Source: JBOGJI01 sp050747865 (GTDB lineage: Bacteria; Acidobacteriota; Thermoanaerobaculia; Multivoradales; JAHEKO01). Taken from it: a stretch of 29,995 nt of DNA. Below the pieces are notes generated by a model, which saw only the letters and a program-made list of their open reading frames with translations, was not told the origin of the DNA and ran no database searches. Both the position numbers and the translations under genes were made by a program. Shown piece by piece: positions 20,993-28,654 of this stretch (the stretch's first letter is position 1; every line of letters begins with the position of its first letter). The stretch lies in contig JBOGJI010000172.1 in assembly GCA_050747865.1 (NCBI GenBank), forward strand, positions 1-29,995. Reading direction: 5' to 3'.

Positions 20993-22591
20993 TCAGGCAA
21001 TCTCTCGCGCCTCCTTCAGGCTCGGGTAGTCGTAGGCCTCGTGGGTGACCACGGGCGGCGTGTCGAAGTTGAAGGTCGGCGGCGGCGAGGGGCTGTCGGT
21101 CCACTCGAGCCCGAAGGCCCCCCAGGGGTTGCGCGACGCCTTCTCGCCGTAGCGCATCGACCAGGCGAAATAGACCATCGGCAAGAGGTACCCGACCAGC
21201 AGGATGGTGGCACCGGCCGACGACATGACGTTCAAGACCTGCCACTCGTCGGGGTAGGCGTGGTAGCGCCGCGGCATGCCCATGTAGCCGAGCAGGAACT
21301 GCGGGAAGAAGGTCAGGTTGAAGCCGATGAAGACGATGCCGGCGGAGAGCTTCGACCAGAACCGCGGGTACATGCGGCCGGTGATCTTGGGCCACCAGAA
21401 GTGCAGCCCGCCGAGGTAGCCCATGATCGCGCCGCCCACCATGATGTAGTGGAAATGGGCGACGATGAAGTAGGTGTCATGGACGTGGATGTCGATGCCC
21501 AGCGTCGCCAGCATCACCCCGGTCAGGCCGCCGATGGTGAACAGCCCGATGAAGCCCATGGCGTAGAGCATCGGCGTGTCCCAGGACACCGAGCCCTTGT
21601 AGAACGTCGCCGTCCAGTTGAACACCTTGACCGCCGACGGCACCGCCACCAGCATCGAAAGCACCGAGAAGACGGTCGCGGCGTAGGGCGAGATGCCGGC
21701 GACGAACAGGTGGTGGGCCCAGACCAGGAAGCCGACCACGGCGATGGCGATCGAGGCGTAAGCGACAAAGCGGTAGCCGAACACGCGCTTGCGGGTGAAG
21801 CAGGTGACGATCTCGCTGATCACGCCCATCGACGGCAGGATCATGATGTAGACGGCGGGGTGCGAGTAGAACCAGAACATGTGCTGGAACAGCACCGGAT
21901 CGCCGCCGTAGGCGGGATCGAAGATGCCCAGGTGGAGCACCCGCTCGGCGACGACCAGCAGCAGGGTGATCGCCACCACCGGAGTGCCCAGGATCATGAT
22001 CAGGCTGGTCGCGTAGTGGGCCCAGATGAACAGCGGCAGGCGGAACCAGGAGAGCCCCGGGGCACGCATCCGGTGCACGGTGACCAGGATGTTGACGCCG
22101 GTCAGGATGGAGGAGAACCCGGACAGGAAGATGCCGAAGATCGCCAACACCACGTGGGTGTTGGAGAAGCTCGAGGAGTACGGGGTGTAGAAGGTCCAGC
22201 CGGTGTCGACGCCGCCGGTCAGGAGCGCGTAGAAGGTGAAGATGCCGCCGGCGGTGAACAGATACCAGGAGAGGAGGTTGACCTTGGGGAAGGCCATGTC
22301 CTTGGCGCCCACCATGATGGGCACCAGGAAGTTGCCCAGGGTCGCGGGGATCGAAGGCACCAGGAAGAAGAAGACCATCATGATCCCGTGCATGGTGAAC
22401 AACCGGTTGTAGGTGTCCGGCTGCACCAGATCGCCGGCCGGCGTTGCCAGCTCCAGGCGCACCAGCGCCGCCATCAGTCCGCCGACGGCGAAGAAGGCGG
22501 TGATGGTGAACAGATAGAGGATGCCGATGCGCTTGTGGTCCTTGGTGAGGAGCCAGGAGCGCGCGCCGTAGGCGGCGTTCAGGTAGTTCAT
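20993..22591 (-). CDS. coxA: Cytochrome c oxidase subunit I, A2-type (caa3 class)
   Basis: This 532-aa protein with about 12 helices is the catalytic subunit of an aa3-type terminal oxidase, reducing O2 to water and pumping protons. Haem and copper ligands are all present: His68 (TMHG, haem a), His244 with the cross-link Tyr248 (SHPAVY), His293-His294 (CuB), His379 (haem a3) and His381 (haem a) in VAHFHY. Helix VI reads FWFYSHPAVYIM, so the D-channel Glu of A1 enzymes (GHPEVY) is replaced by the Tyr-Ser pair that marks A2 oxidases such as the caa3 of Rhodothermus. Its ATG overlaps the coxB stop (ATGA). The C-terminal tail is Pro-rich. Confidence 0.96.
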   Translation of the reverse strand: MNYLNAAYGARSWLLTKDHKRIGILYLFTITAFFAVGGLMAALVRLELATPAGDLVQPDTYNRLFTMHGIMMVFFFLVPSIPATLGNFLVPIMVGAKDMAFPKVNLLSWYLFTAGGIFTFYALLTGGVDTGWTFYTPYSSSFSNTHVVLAIFGIFLSGFSSILTGVNILVTVHRMRAPGLSWFRLPLFIWAHYATSLIMILGTPVVAITLLLVVAERVLHLGIFDPAYGGDPVLFQHMFWFYSHPAVYIMILPSMGVISEIVTCFTRKRVFGYRFVAYASIAIAVVGFLVWAHHLFVAGISPYAATVFSVLSMLVAVPSAVKVFNWTATFYKGSVSWDTPMLYAMGFIGLFTIGGLTGVMLATLGIDIHVHDTYFIVAHFHYIMVGGAIMGYLGGLHFWWPKITGRMYPRFWSKLSAGIVFIGFNLTFFPQFLLGYMGMPRRYHAYPDEWQVLNVMSSAGATILLVGYLLPMVYFAWSMRYGEKASRNPWGAFGLEWTDSPSPPPTFNFDTPPVVTHEAYDYPSLKEAREIA

Positions 22592-23514
22592 TGCATCCCC
22601 TTGATGTATTGGATGAGCTGGATCATCTCCTCCTCGGTCACCTGCCCTTGAAAGGTCGGCATCACCGGCGCGTAGCCGGCCACGACCTTCGCTCCCGGAT
22701 CCAGTATCGACTCGCGCAGATAGGCGTCGTCGGCCGTCGCCGTCGAGCCGTCGGCCAGTTGCACCTGGGAGCCATAGAGACCGTCGAGGATGGGGGCGGT
22801 GGCCGCCGAGTCGGGGTGGTGGCAGGTGGAGCAGGTCTTCTGCACGAACAGCTCTTCGCCGGTCGGCAGCGCCGTCGGCGACACCCCACCCGTGACCAGC
22901 CACTCCTGGTACTCGTCCGGCTCCATGACCACGATGCGGCCCATCATCCGGGAGTGCTCGGCGCCGCAATATTCGGCGCAGAACAGGTAGTACTCACCGG
23001 TCTTGGTGGCCTCGAACCAGGCCGTGGTGTAGCGGCCGGGGATGGCGTCCATCTTCATCCGGAAGGCCGGCACGTAGAAGGAGTGGATCACGTCCTCCGA
23101 GGCCAACGTCAGCTTGATCGGCTGGCCGCGGGGGACGTGCAGCTCGTTGATCTCCCGGTTGCCGGCCGGGTGCTGCATCTTCCACATCCACTGCTTGCCG
23201 ACCACGTAGTACTCGGCGGCGCCCGCCGGGGTGCGGAAGGCGAAGAAGAAGACCTTGGCGCCCCAGGCGAACATCACCAGCAGGATCCCCAGCGGGATCA
23301 CCGACCAGGCGATCTCCAGCCACCAGGCGGCGTGCTCGCGCTGGCCGACCTCGTCTTCCGCGCGCCGGCGGTAGCGCAGGCCCAGGTAGAGGACCAGCAC
23401 GGCGATCAGAGTGGAGAAGACCACCGTCACCCCGACGGTGAAGGCGAAGACCGCGTCGACCTGATCCGCCAGCGTCGAGGCGCGCTCGGGGAAGAGGGGG
23501 AAGTTCCGCCACAT
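22588..23514 (-). CDS. coxB: Cytochrome c oxidase subunit II with fused cytochrome c domain (caa3)
   Basis: This 308-aa protein is the electron-entry subunit. Two N-terminal transmembrane helices (about 20-46 and 66-90) are followed by the cupredoxin domain with the CuA site: His144, Cys179, Glu181, Cys183, His187 and Met190 (CAEYCGAEHSRM). A C-terminal class I cytochrome c domain has the haem motif CSTCH (228-232) and a probable distal Met285 (PVMPTF). The fusion makes this a caa3-type oxidase that receives electrons through its own haem c. It starts 3 nt after the SCO-like gene stop and overlaps coxA by 4 nt. Confidence 0.96.
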   Translation of the reverse strand: MWRNFPLFPERASTLADQVDAVFAFTVGVTVVFSTLIAVLVLYLGLRYRRRAEDEVGQREHAAWWLEIAWSVIPLGILLVMFAWGAKVFFFAFRTPAGAAEYYVVGKQWMWKMQHPAGNREINELHVPRGQPIKLTLASEDVIHSFYVPAFRMKMDAIPGRYTTAWFEATKTGEYYLFCAEYCGAEHSRMMGRIVVMEPDEYQEWLVTGGVSPTALPTGEELFVQKTCSTCHHPDSAATAPILDGLYGSQVQLADGSTATADDAYLRESILDPGAKVVAGYAPVMPTFQGQVTEEEMIQLIQYIKGMQ

Positions 23515-23517
23515 GGT

Positions 23518-24387
23518 CTAGGTCGACTCCCCCGGATGCGCGGCCGCGTGTCCGCGGCGCCAGGTGACGAACATGAACAGGCCCAGGGCGGCGAGCGTCA
23601 GCACGCCCCCCGCGCGCACCAGGTTGAGCACCGCGGCGCTGTACTTGCCGGTCGCGGGGTCGTATTGGAAGCAGTAGAGCAGCACCTGGTCGACCACCGA
23701 GCCCAGCTTCTCCTCGGCTGACTCGACGAGGCCGAGCCGCAGGTCGCGCGGGGCGTACTCCAGCCCGAAGAAGTAGCGCGAGATGCGGCCGGAGGGGGTG
23801 AGCAGGGCGATGGCCGCCGTATGGGCGAACTGCCGCTGCTCGGCGTCCCAGCGGTAGCGGAAGCCGATGGCGTTCGTGAGCCCCCGGATCGAGGCCTCGT
23901 CGCCGGTCAGGAAGTGCCATCCCGGGACATCGTCGGTGCCCAGGTAGCGCCGCGTCTCCTCGCGCTTCCGTCGCGCCTCCGCGGGGCCGTCGGCGGGGTC
24001 GAAGCTGAACACCACCACCTCGTAGTCCCGCCCCGGCTCGAAATCGACCACCCGCAGGGCCTTGACCACCCCGCCGGTCACCATGCTGCACAACATCGGG
24101 CAGGTGTAATACGCCGGCACCAGCACCACGGGCTTGTCCCGCACCAGGTCGCCCAGCGCCCGGCGCCGCCCTTCGACGTCGACCAGCTCGACATCAAGCG
24201 GCACGCTCCCCCCGATCTTCGGATCGACCCCCACGCCGGCGAGCGGCGCCGGCGTCTCGCCCGCCTTCTGGCCGCGCTGGAAGTCGCTGTCCCGGTACCC
24301 CAGCATTCCCGGCGGCTGCTGCGCGGGGAGCGCCGAGGCCGCGGCCCCGAGCACCGCGAGCACCAGCCAGGGCCTACGGCGTCGCAT
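23518..24387 (-). CDS. SCO1/SenC-like copper chaperone for oxidase assembly
   Basis: This 289-aa protein delivers copper to, or reduces, the CuA site of subunit II. A signal peptide (about 1-22, ending near LPAQQP) is followed by a thioredoxin-like domain with the copper-binding CPMLC (Cys96, Cys100) and the matching His189 (FAHTAAI). A C-terminal transmembrane helix (about 262-280) tethers it to the membrane, which is longer than in minimal SCO proteins. GGAGGAGG lies just upstream of the ATG. It overlaps the preceding 164-aa gene by 14 nt, and coxB follows after 3 nt, so it belongs to the assembly part of the operon. Confidence 0.92.
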   Translation of the reverse strand: MRRRRPWLVLAVLGAAASALPAQQPPGMLGYRDSDFQRGQKAGETPAPLAGVGVDPKIGGSVPLDVELVDVEGRRRALGDLVRDKPVVLVPAYYTCPMLCSMVTGGVVKALRVVDFEPGRDYEVVVFSFDPADGPAEARRKREETRRYLGTDDVPGWHFLTGDEASIRGLTNAIGFRYRWDAEQRQFAHTAAIALLTPSGRISRYFFGLEYAPRDLRLGLVESAEEKLGSVVDQVLLYCFQYDPATGKYSAAVLNLVRAGGVLTLAALGLFMFVTWRRGHAAAHPGEST

Positions 24388-24868
24388 CGGCCTCCTCCTT
24401 CGCCGACGGCACCCGCTCGCCCGACGTGGCGGGAGCGGCGTCGACCGCCGAGGACGATGCGGGCAGGCCGCCCTCGGCAACCAGCGCCATGGCCCGCTCG
24501 ATAGGGACGCGGACCCGGCCGGCGGCGCGGTCCACCCAGGCATAGCCAGTGAGCAGCGCCTCCTCGATCTGCCGCAGCCGTTCGACATCGGTCGTGAACT
24601 CGGTCTGCAGCCGCGGGCCGGGAGGCGTGTGCGGGCGGCGCGCTTCCGGCAGAGCCGGAGGCGGGGGATCGGCCTCGACCAGACGGTCCCGCAGATAGTC
24701 GCTGAAGGCCCACATGAGGAACGCGCTCGCCAGGATCAGGGTCGCGAGGCCGACGGCGAAGATGCGCAGCCCCTTGTAGCTGATCTCGCGATCGTATGCT
24801 CCTGGGGCCTCGCGCAAGCGCTCGGCCGCCTGCGTCGCGCCGCTGCCCGGGCCGTGGCTCTCAGCCAT
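24374..24868 (-). CDS. Uncharacterised single-helix protein within the ACIII-oxidase operon
   Basis: This 164-aa protein has no recognised family name. A polar N-terminus (about 1-33) is followed by one transmembrane helix (about 34-54, IFAVGLATLILASAFLMWAF), a Pro-rich stretch (69-86) and a periplasmic region with RLRQIEEALLTGYAWVDR (about 97-114) and a predicted amphipathic helix. VDR and PIERAMALVAE resemble conserved features of small proteins found at this operon position in other ACIII clusters, as far as I recall. The ATG has GGAGGAGG 9 nt upstream, overlaps actF by 8 nt and overlaps the SCO gene by 14 nt. It is probably an accessory or assembly factor of the complex; that is inference from position. 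Confidence 0.75.
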   Translation of the reverse strand: MAESHGPGSGATQAAERLREAPGAYDREISYKGLRIFAVGLATLILASAFLMWAFSDYLRDRLVEADPPPPALPEARRPHTPPGPRLQTEFTTDVERLRQIEEALLTGYAWVDRAAGRVRVPIERAMALVAEGGLPASSSAVDAAPATSGERVPSAKEEADATP

Positions 24869-26072
24869 GTTGCAGCGCCTCCTCCAGATACGGGTCGCGC
24901 ACCGGCAGCAGCGAGCGCCGGGACAGGAGCCGGAAGAAGAGCCCCAGCCACAGCCCGCCTATCCCCACCAGGGTCGCCGCGTCGATCCAGGTCAGACCGA
25001 GGCGGCCGTGGGTCACGTTCGGTGCCACCTGCCAGTAGAAGTCGAGCCAGCGGGCGACCAGCAGGATCAGGACGACAGCCGCCAGCCGGCCGCTGTGGCG
25101 CTTCAAGCCGCGCGACAGCAGCAGCAGGAAGGGGATGAAGAAGTGCGCCAAGGCGAGCAACACCGAGACGGCCAGCCACGCCCCCTCGCGGCGCTTCAGG
25201 AACCAGGTGATCTCCTCCGGCAGGTTGCCCGACCAGATGATCAGGTACTGGGAGACCGCGAAGTACCCCCACAACATGGTGAAGGCGAAGAGCAGCTTGC
25301 CGTAGTCGTGGAAATGCTCCGGCCGCAGCACGCCGGCCAGCGGCTCGCGCTGCGCCAGGTAGTTGCCCACCAGGATGAGGAATGCGAGCGCCGCCACCCC
25401 CTGCCCGGCTAGCAGATAAGCCCCCCAGATGCTCGAGAACCAGTGCGGATCGAGCGACATCACCCAGTCGATGGCGGCGAAGCTCAGGGTCAAGACGTAG
25501 ATCAGCGCCCCGCCGGAGCTCACCCGCTGCATGCGCGTGAACAGCCGCGCTTCCTCCCCCGGCGCCTCGTCCTGCCGCGCGGACATGCGGGCCAGCAGCC
25601 ACGCCAACACGACCCAGATCAGGAAGTACAGCCCGGTGCGCAGGAGGAAGAACGGCACGTTCAGATAGCCGGCCTTGTGCTGCAGGATCTCGTCGCCGGC
25701 GACGACCTCCGGCCGCGCCCACTCATAGAGCGCCGGCAGATCGAGCAGGATGGGCAGAAACAGCACGGCGACCAACGGGAGCGTGCGGAACGCCGCCTCC
25801 CAGATGCGCCGCGCCATCAGCCCCCAGGCCCCGCGCGACAGATGGTGGACCATCGCCAGCGCCAGGCTCCCCAGCGCGATCGAGAACCAGAACAGCCACG
25901 CCACCAACCAGGACTTCAGGAACTGCTCCTTGGGCGCCACGAAATACGCGATCAGGCAGCCCACGGCCCCCAATGCGCCGATGATCCAGGCCCGCCGCTC
26001 GAGCCGGCCCAGCGCATCCGCCGGCGGCGCGAACCGGCCGTCGCGTCCGGAGGGCGTCCGCATCTCACTCAT
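24861..26072 (-). CDS. actF: Alternative complex III subunit ActF (NrfD/PsrC-like quinol-binding subunit)
   Basis: This 403-aa protein with about ten transmembrane helices is one of the two NrfD-like membrane subunits of ACIII, a quinol:electron-acceptor oxidoreductase that replaces the bc1 complex. Recognisable stretches are FAAIDWVMSLDPHWFSSIWG, FTMLWGYFAVSQYLIIWSGN and LPEEITWFLKRREGAW, which are characteristic of ActF. The ATG at 26072 shares one base with the actE stop (TGATG), indicating coupling; a TTG just before is less likely. The order actE-actF-accessory-SCO-cox is the known ACIII-oxidase arrangement. Confidence 0.92.
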   Translation of the reverse strand: MSEMRTPSGRDGRFAPPADALGRLERRAWIIGALGAVGCLIAYFVAPKEQFLKSWLVAWLFWFSIALGSLALAMVHHLSRGAWGLMARRIWEAAFRTLPLVAVLFLPILLDLPALYEWARPEVVAGDEILQHKAGYLNVPFFLLRTGLYFLIWVVLAWLLARMSARQDEAPGEEARLFTRMQRVSSGGALIYVLTLSFAAIDWVMSLDPHWFSSIWGAYLLAGQGVAALAFLILVGNYLAQREPLAGVLRPEHFHDYGKLLFAFTMLWGYFAVSQYLIIWSGNLPEEITWFLKRREGAWLAVSVLLALAHFFIPFLLLLSRGLKRHSGRLAAVVLILLVARWLDFYWQVAPNVTHGRLGLTWIDAATLVGIGGLWLGLFFRLLSRRSLLPVRDPYLEEALQHG

Positions 26073-26713
26073 CAATGCACGTCCTCGCCTTCACCGTGGG
26101 CCGGCTCGCCCTCCATTGCCGCGTCCGCCGCCGCGGCTTGTTCCAGTCGCCGCCGCTCGTCGGCGGTCAGGTCGGTCACGGCGGCGTCCTGCGACAGCTG
26201 CAGCGCGCGGATGTAGGCCGCCACCGCCCACCGGTCCTCCGCTTCGATCTGCGCCGCATAGCTCGACATTTGCCCGAATCCGTTCGAGATGATCCCGAAC
26301 ACGTACCCCGGCGGCGCCTCCCGCAACCGCGTCTCGTGCATCGACGGCGGCTGCTTGAACCCCCGCTGCACCACCATCCCGTTGCCGGTCCCGGCTCGGT
26401 CGTGGCAGGGCGCGCAGAATCCGTCGAACAGGAACCGCCCCCGCTCCAGCGTCTCGAGATCCACCTCCACGGGAATCTCCGCGACCGGCGCCCCCGAAGC
26501 ATCCAGCCCGCGATAGAGCGCGGCATCCTCCCGCAACATCCCGCGCGCCACTGTCCCCTCCACCGGCGCCCGCGATCCCCGCCCATCATCGAAGAACCCC
26601 GAAGCCTCCAACGGCTCCAACCGAGGCTGATCATGCATATCCTGCCGGCACCCCCCGAGGACGCCGGCCGCCAGGACGGCCAGGCACAGGATCCGCTTCG
26701 CCCTAGTGCTCAA
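26072..26713 (-). CDS. actE: Alternative complex III subunit ActE, monohaem cytochrome c lipoprotein
   Basis: This 213-aa protein carries electrons from ACIII toward the oxidase. A lipoprotein signal peptide ends with the lipobox LGGC (Cys22), so the mature protein is lipid-anchored on the periplasmic side. One haem c motif is present, CAPCH (100-104), and Met149 (GFGQMSSY) is a probable axial ligand. The only start that gives the signal peptide is TTG at 26713, supported by GGAGGT 8 nt upstream. It overlaps actD by 11 nt. A Glu/Ala-rich tail follows the cytochrome domain. Confidence 0.92.
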   Translation of the reverse strand: MSTRAKRILCLAVLAAGVLGGCRQDMHDQPRLEPLEASGFFDDGRGSRAPVEGTVARGMLREDAALYRGLDASGAPVAEIPVEVDLETLERGRFLFDGFCAPCHDRAGTGNGMVVQRGFKQPPSMHETRLREAPPGYVFGIISNGFGQMSSYAAQIEAEDRWAVAAYIRALQLSQDAAVTDLTADERRRLEQAAAADAAMEGEPAHGEGEDVH

Positions 26714-27248
26714 TCGCGGATACCTCCACGGCCTCGAGCTGCTCGAGAAAGCGCCGCGTCCCCTCGGCCTCGAAGCGCTCGTCCTCTGCCTCGATGCACA
26801 GGAAGTAGCGATCCTTCGACGCCAAGGCGAAGCGCTTGGAATGGAACACGGGGTGATACGGCTGCGGCAGTCGGTTGAGCGCCAACATGCCCAGTACCGC
26901 GGACAGCGCAGCGAACAAGATGGTGCACTCGAAGGTCACCGGGATGAACGCCGGCCAGCTGAAGAACGGCCGCCCGCCGACGTTCAGCGGCCAATACACG
27001 ACGTTGATCCAGTACTGGAGGCCGAAACCGAACAGGCAGCCCACGATGCCGCCGCCCAGCACGATCATCGGCAGCCGCGAGTGGTGGTGCCCGAGCGCCT
27101 CCCACACCTCCTCGATCGGATACGGCGTGTAGGCGTCGACCTTGCGGTAGCCGGCGGCATGCGTCGCCTCGGCGGCATGCACCAGTTGCTCGGGCGTGTC
27201 GAACTCGGCGAGCAGCCCATAGACGCCCTCGGGCGCCTGCGCGATCAT
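26703..27248 (-). CDS. actD: Alternative complex III subunit ActD (DUF3341 membrane protein)
   Basis: This 181-aa protein belongs to the DUF3341 family, a structural ACIII subunit. The N-terminal soluble part (VYGLLAEFDTPEQLVHAAE, VDAYTPYPIEEV) precedes two transmembrane helices (about 62-82 and 100-125), as in other ActD proteins. A conserved HPVFHSKRF follows, then a C-terminal soluble stretch. The ATG at 27248 lies 2 nt after the actC stop with GAGGTG upstream; a GTG at 27254 overlapping that stop is the alternative. Its 3' end overlaps actE. Confidence 0.92.
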   Translation of the reverse strand: MIAQAPEGVYGLLAEFDTPEQLVHAAEATHAAGYRKVDAYTPYPIEEVWEALGHHHSRLPMIVLGGGIVGCLFGFGLQYWINVVYWPLNVGGRPFFSWPAFIPVTFECTILFAALSAVLGMLALNRLPQPYHPVFHSKRFALASKDRYFLCIEAEDERFEAEGTRRFLEQLEAVEVSAIEH

Positions 27249-27250
27249 GC

Positions 27251-28654
27251 TCACACCTCACCCTCCCGGGGCTTTGGCGGGCCGGCCGGCGCCTTCGCCG
27301 GCACCAGGGTGCGCATCTCGAAGATCGAGATCATCGGCAGGAAGCGGATGAACAGGAACAGCAGCGCCAGGAACAGCCCGATCGAGCCGATGAAGATCGC
27401 CCAGTCCCAACGCGTCCCGGCGTACATGCCCCACGAGCTGGGCAGGAAGTCCCGATGCAGGCTGGTGACCACGATGACGAAGCGCTCCAGCCACATGCCG
27501 AAGTTGATGAACATGGCCACGATCCACACCGCCAGCGGGCTCTGCCGCACGCGCTTGAACCAGATCGCCTGCGGCGCCAGGATGTTGCACAGCATCAGCG
27601 ACGCGTAGTGCCACTTGTAGGGCCCGGTCAGCCGGTTCCACAGCATGAACCCCTCGTAGCGCACGCCGCTGTACCAGCCGATGAACGCCTCGATGGCGTA
27701 GCCGTAGGCGACGATCAGCCCGGTCACCAGCATCACCTTGGCCATGTTCTGGATGTGGCGCTGGGTGATGAAGTCCTCGAGCCCGAACAGGCGCCGCAGC
27801 GGAATGGCCAGGGTGAGCACCATGGCGAAGCCGGCGAAGATGGCGCCGGCCACGAAGTAGGGCGGGAAGATCGTCGTGTGCCAGCCGGGCACGATGCCGA
27901 TCGAGAAGTCGAAGGAGATCACCGAGTGGACCGACAGCACCAGCGGCGTTGCCAGCCCGGCGAGCAGCAGGTACGCCGTCTCGTAGTTGTGCCAGTGCCG
28001 CGCCGAGCCGCGCCAGCCCATGGCGAACATGCCGTAGACGATCTGCTTCGCCTTGCTCGTGGCACGGTCGCGCAGCGTCGCCAGGTCGGGGACCAGCCCG
28101 ACGTACCAGAACATCGCCGACACCGTGGCGTAGGTCGAGATCGCGAAGACGTCCCACATCAAGGGACTGCGGAACTGCGGCCACATCCCCATGGTGTTGG
28201 GAATGGGAAGCAGCCAGTAGGCGAGCCACGGCCGTCCCACGTGGATCAGCGGGAAGAGCCCGGCGCAGGCCACGGCGAACAGCGTCATGGCCTCGGCGAA
28301 GCGGTTGATCGAGGTGCGCCACTCCTGGCGCAGCAGCAGCAGGATTGCCGAGATCAGCGTGCCGGCGTGGCCGATGCCGATCCACCAGACCAGGTTGATG
28401 ATGGCGAATCCCCAGCCGACCGGGTTGTTGACGCCCCAGATCCCCGTCCCCTCGAAGAACAGCTTTGCCAGGGAGTACATGAGGACCATCACGATCAGGA
28501 ACGAGACACCGAAGGCGGCGTACCACCACTTCGGCATCCGCTCGAGGACGATCGAGCTGATCTTGTCGGTGACTGTCGCCGGGGTGTGTCCCGGCCCCAC
28601 GACGGGCGGCTTGTAGGGTGCCGCGGGGACGGCGCCGGGGTCGCGGAACGTCAC
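27251..28654 (-). CDS. actC: Alternative complex III subunit ActC (NrfD/PsrC-like quinol-oxidising subunit)
   Basis: This 467-aa polytopic membrane protein is the main quinol-binding subunit of ACIII. About ten transmembrane helices are seen. Characteristic segments are NPVGWGFAIINLVWWIGIGH, FPLIHVGRPWLAYWLLPIPN and FEDFIT-like GLEDFITQRHIQNMAKV. The GTG start at 28654 overlaps the actB stop by 4 nt (GTGA). Frames upstream of it belong to actB. It ends with PPKPREGEV just before actD. Confidence 0.94.
   Translation of the reverse strand: MTFRDPGAVPAAPYKPPVVGPGHTPATVTDKISSIVLERMPKWWYAAFGVSFLIVMVLMYSLAKLFFEGTGIWGVNNPVGWGFAIINLVWWIGIGHAGTLISAILLLLRQEWRTSINRFAEAMTLFAVACAGLFPLIHVGRPWLAYWLLPIPNTMGMWPQFRSPLMWDVFAISTYATVSAMFWYVGLVPDLATLRDRATSKAKQIVYGMFAMGWRGSARHWHNYETAYLLLAGLATPLVLSVHSVISFDFSIGIVPGWHTTIFPPYFVAGAIFAGFAMVLTLAIPLRRLFGLEDFITQRHIQNMAKVMLVTGLIVAYGYAIEAFIGWYSGVRYEGFMLWNRLTGPYKWHYASLMLCNILAPQAIWFKRVRQSPLAVWIVAMFINFGMWLERFVIVVTSLHRDFLPSSWGMYAGTRWDWAIFIGSIGLFLALLFLFIRFLPMISIFEMRTLVPAKAPAGPPKPREGEV

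Noticed and set aside
21041..22651. 536-codon frame on the plus strand
   Set aside because: It is antisense to coxA and reads as Asp/His/Gln/Gly-rich noise; coxA has all its metal ligands.
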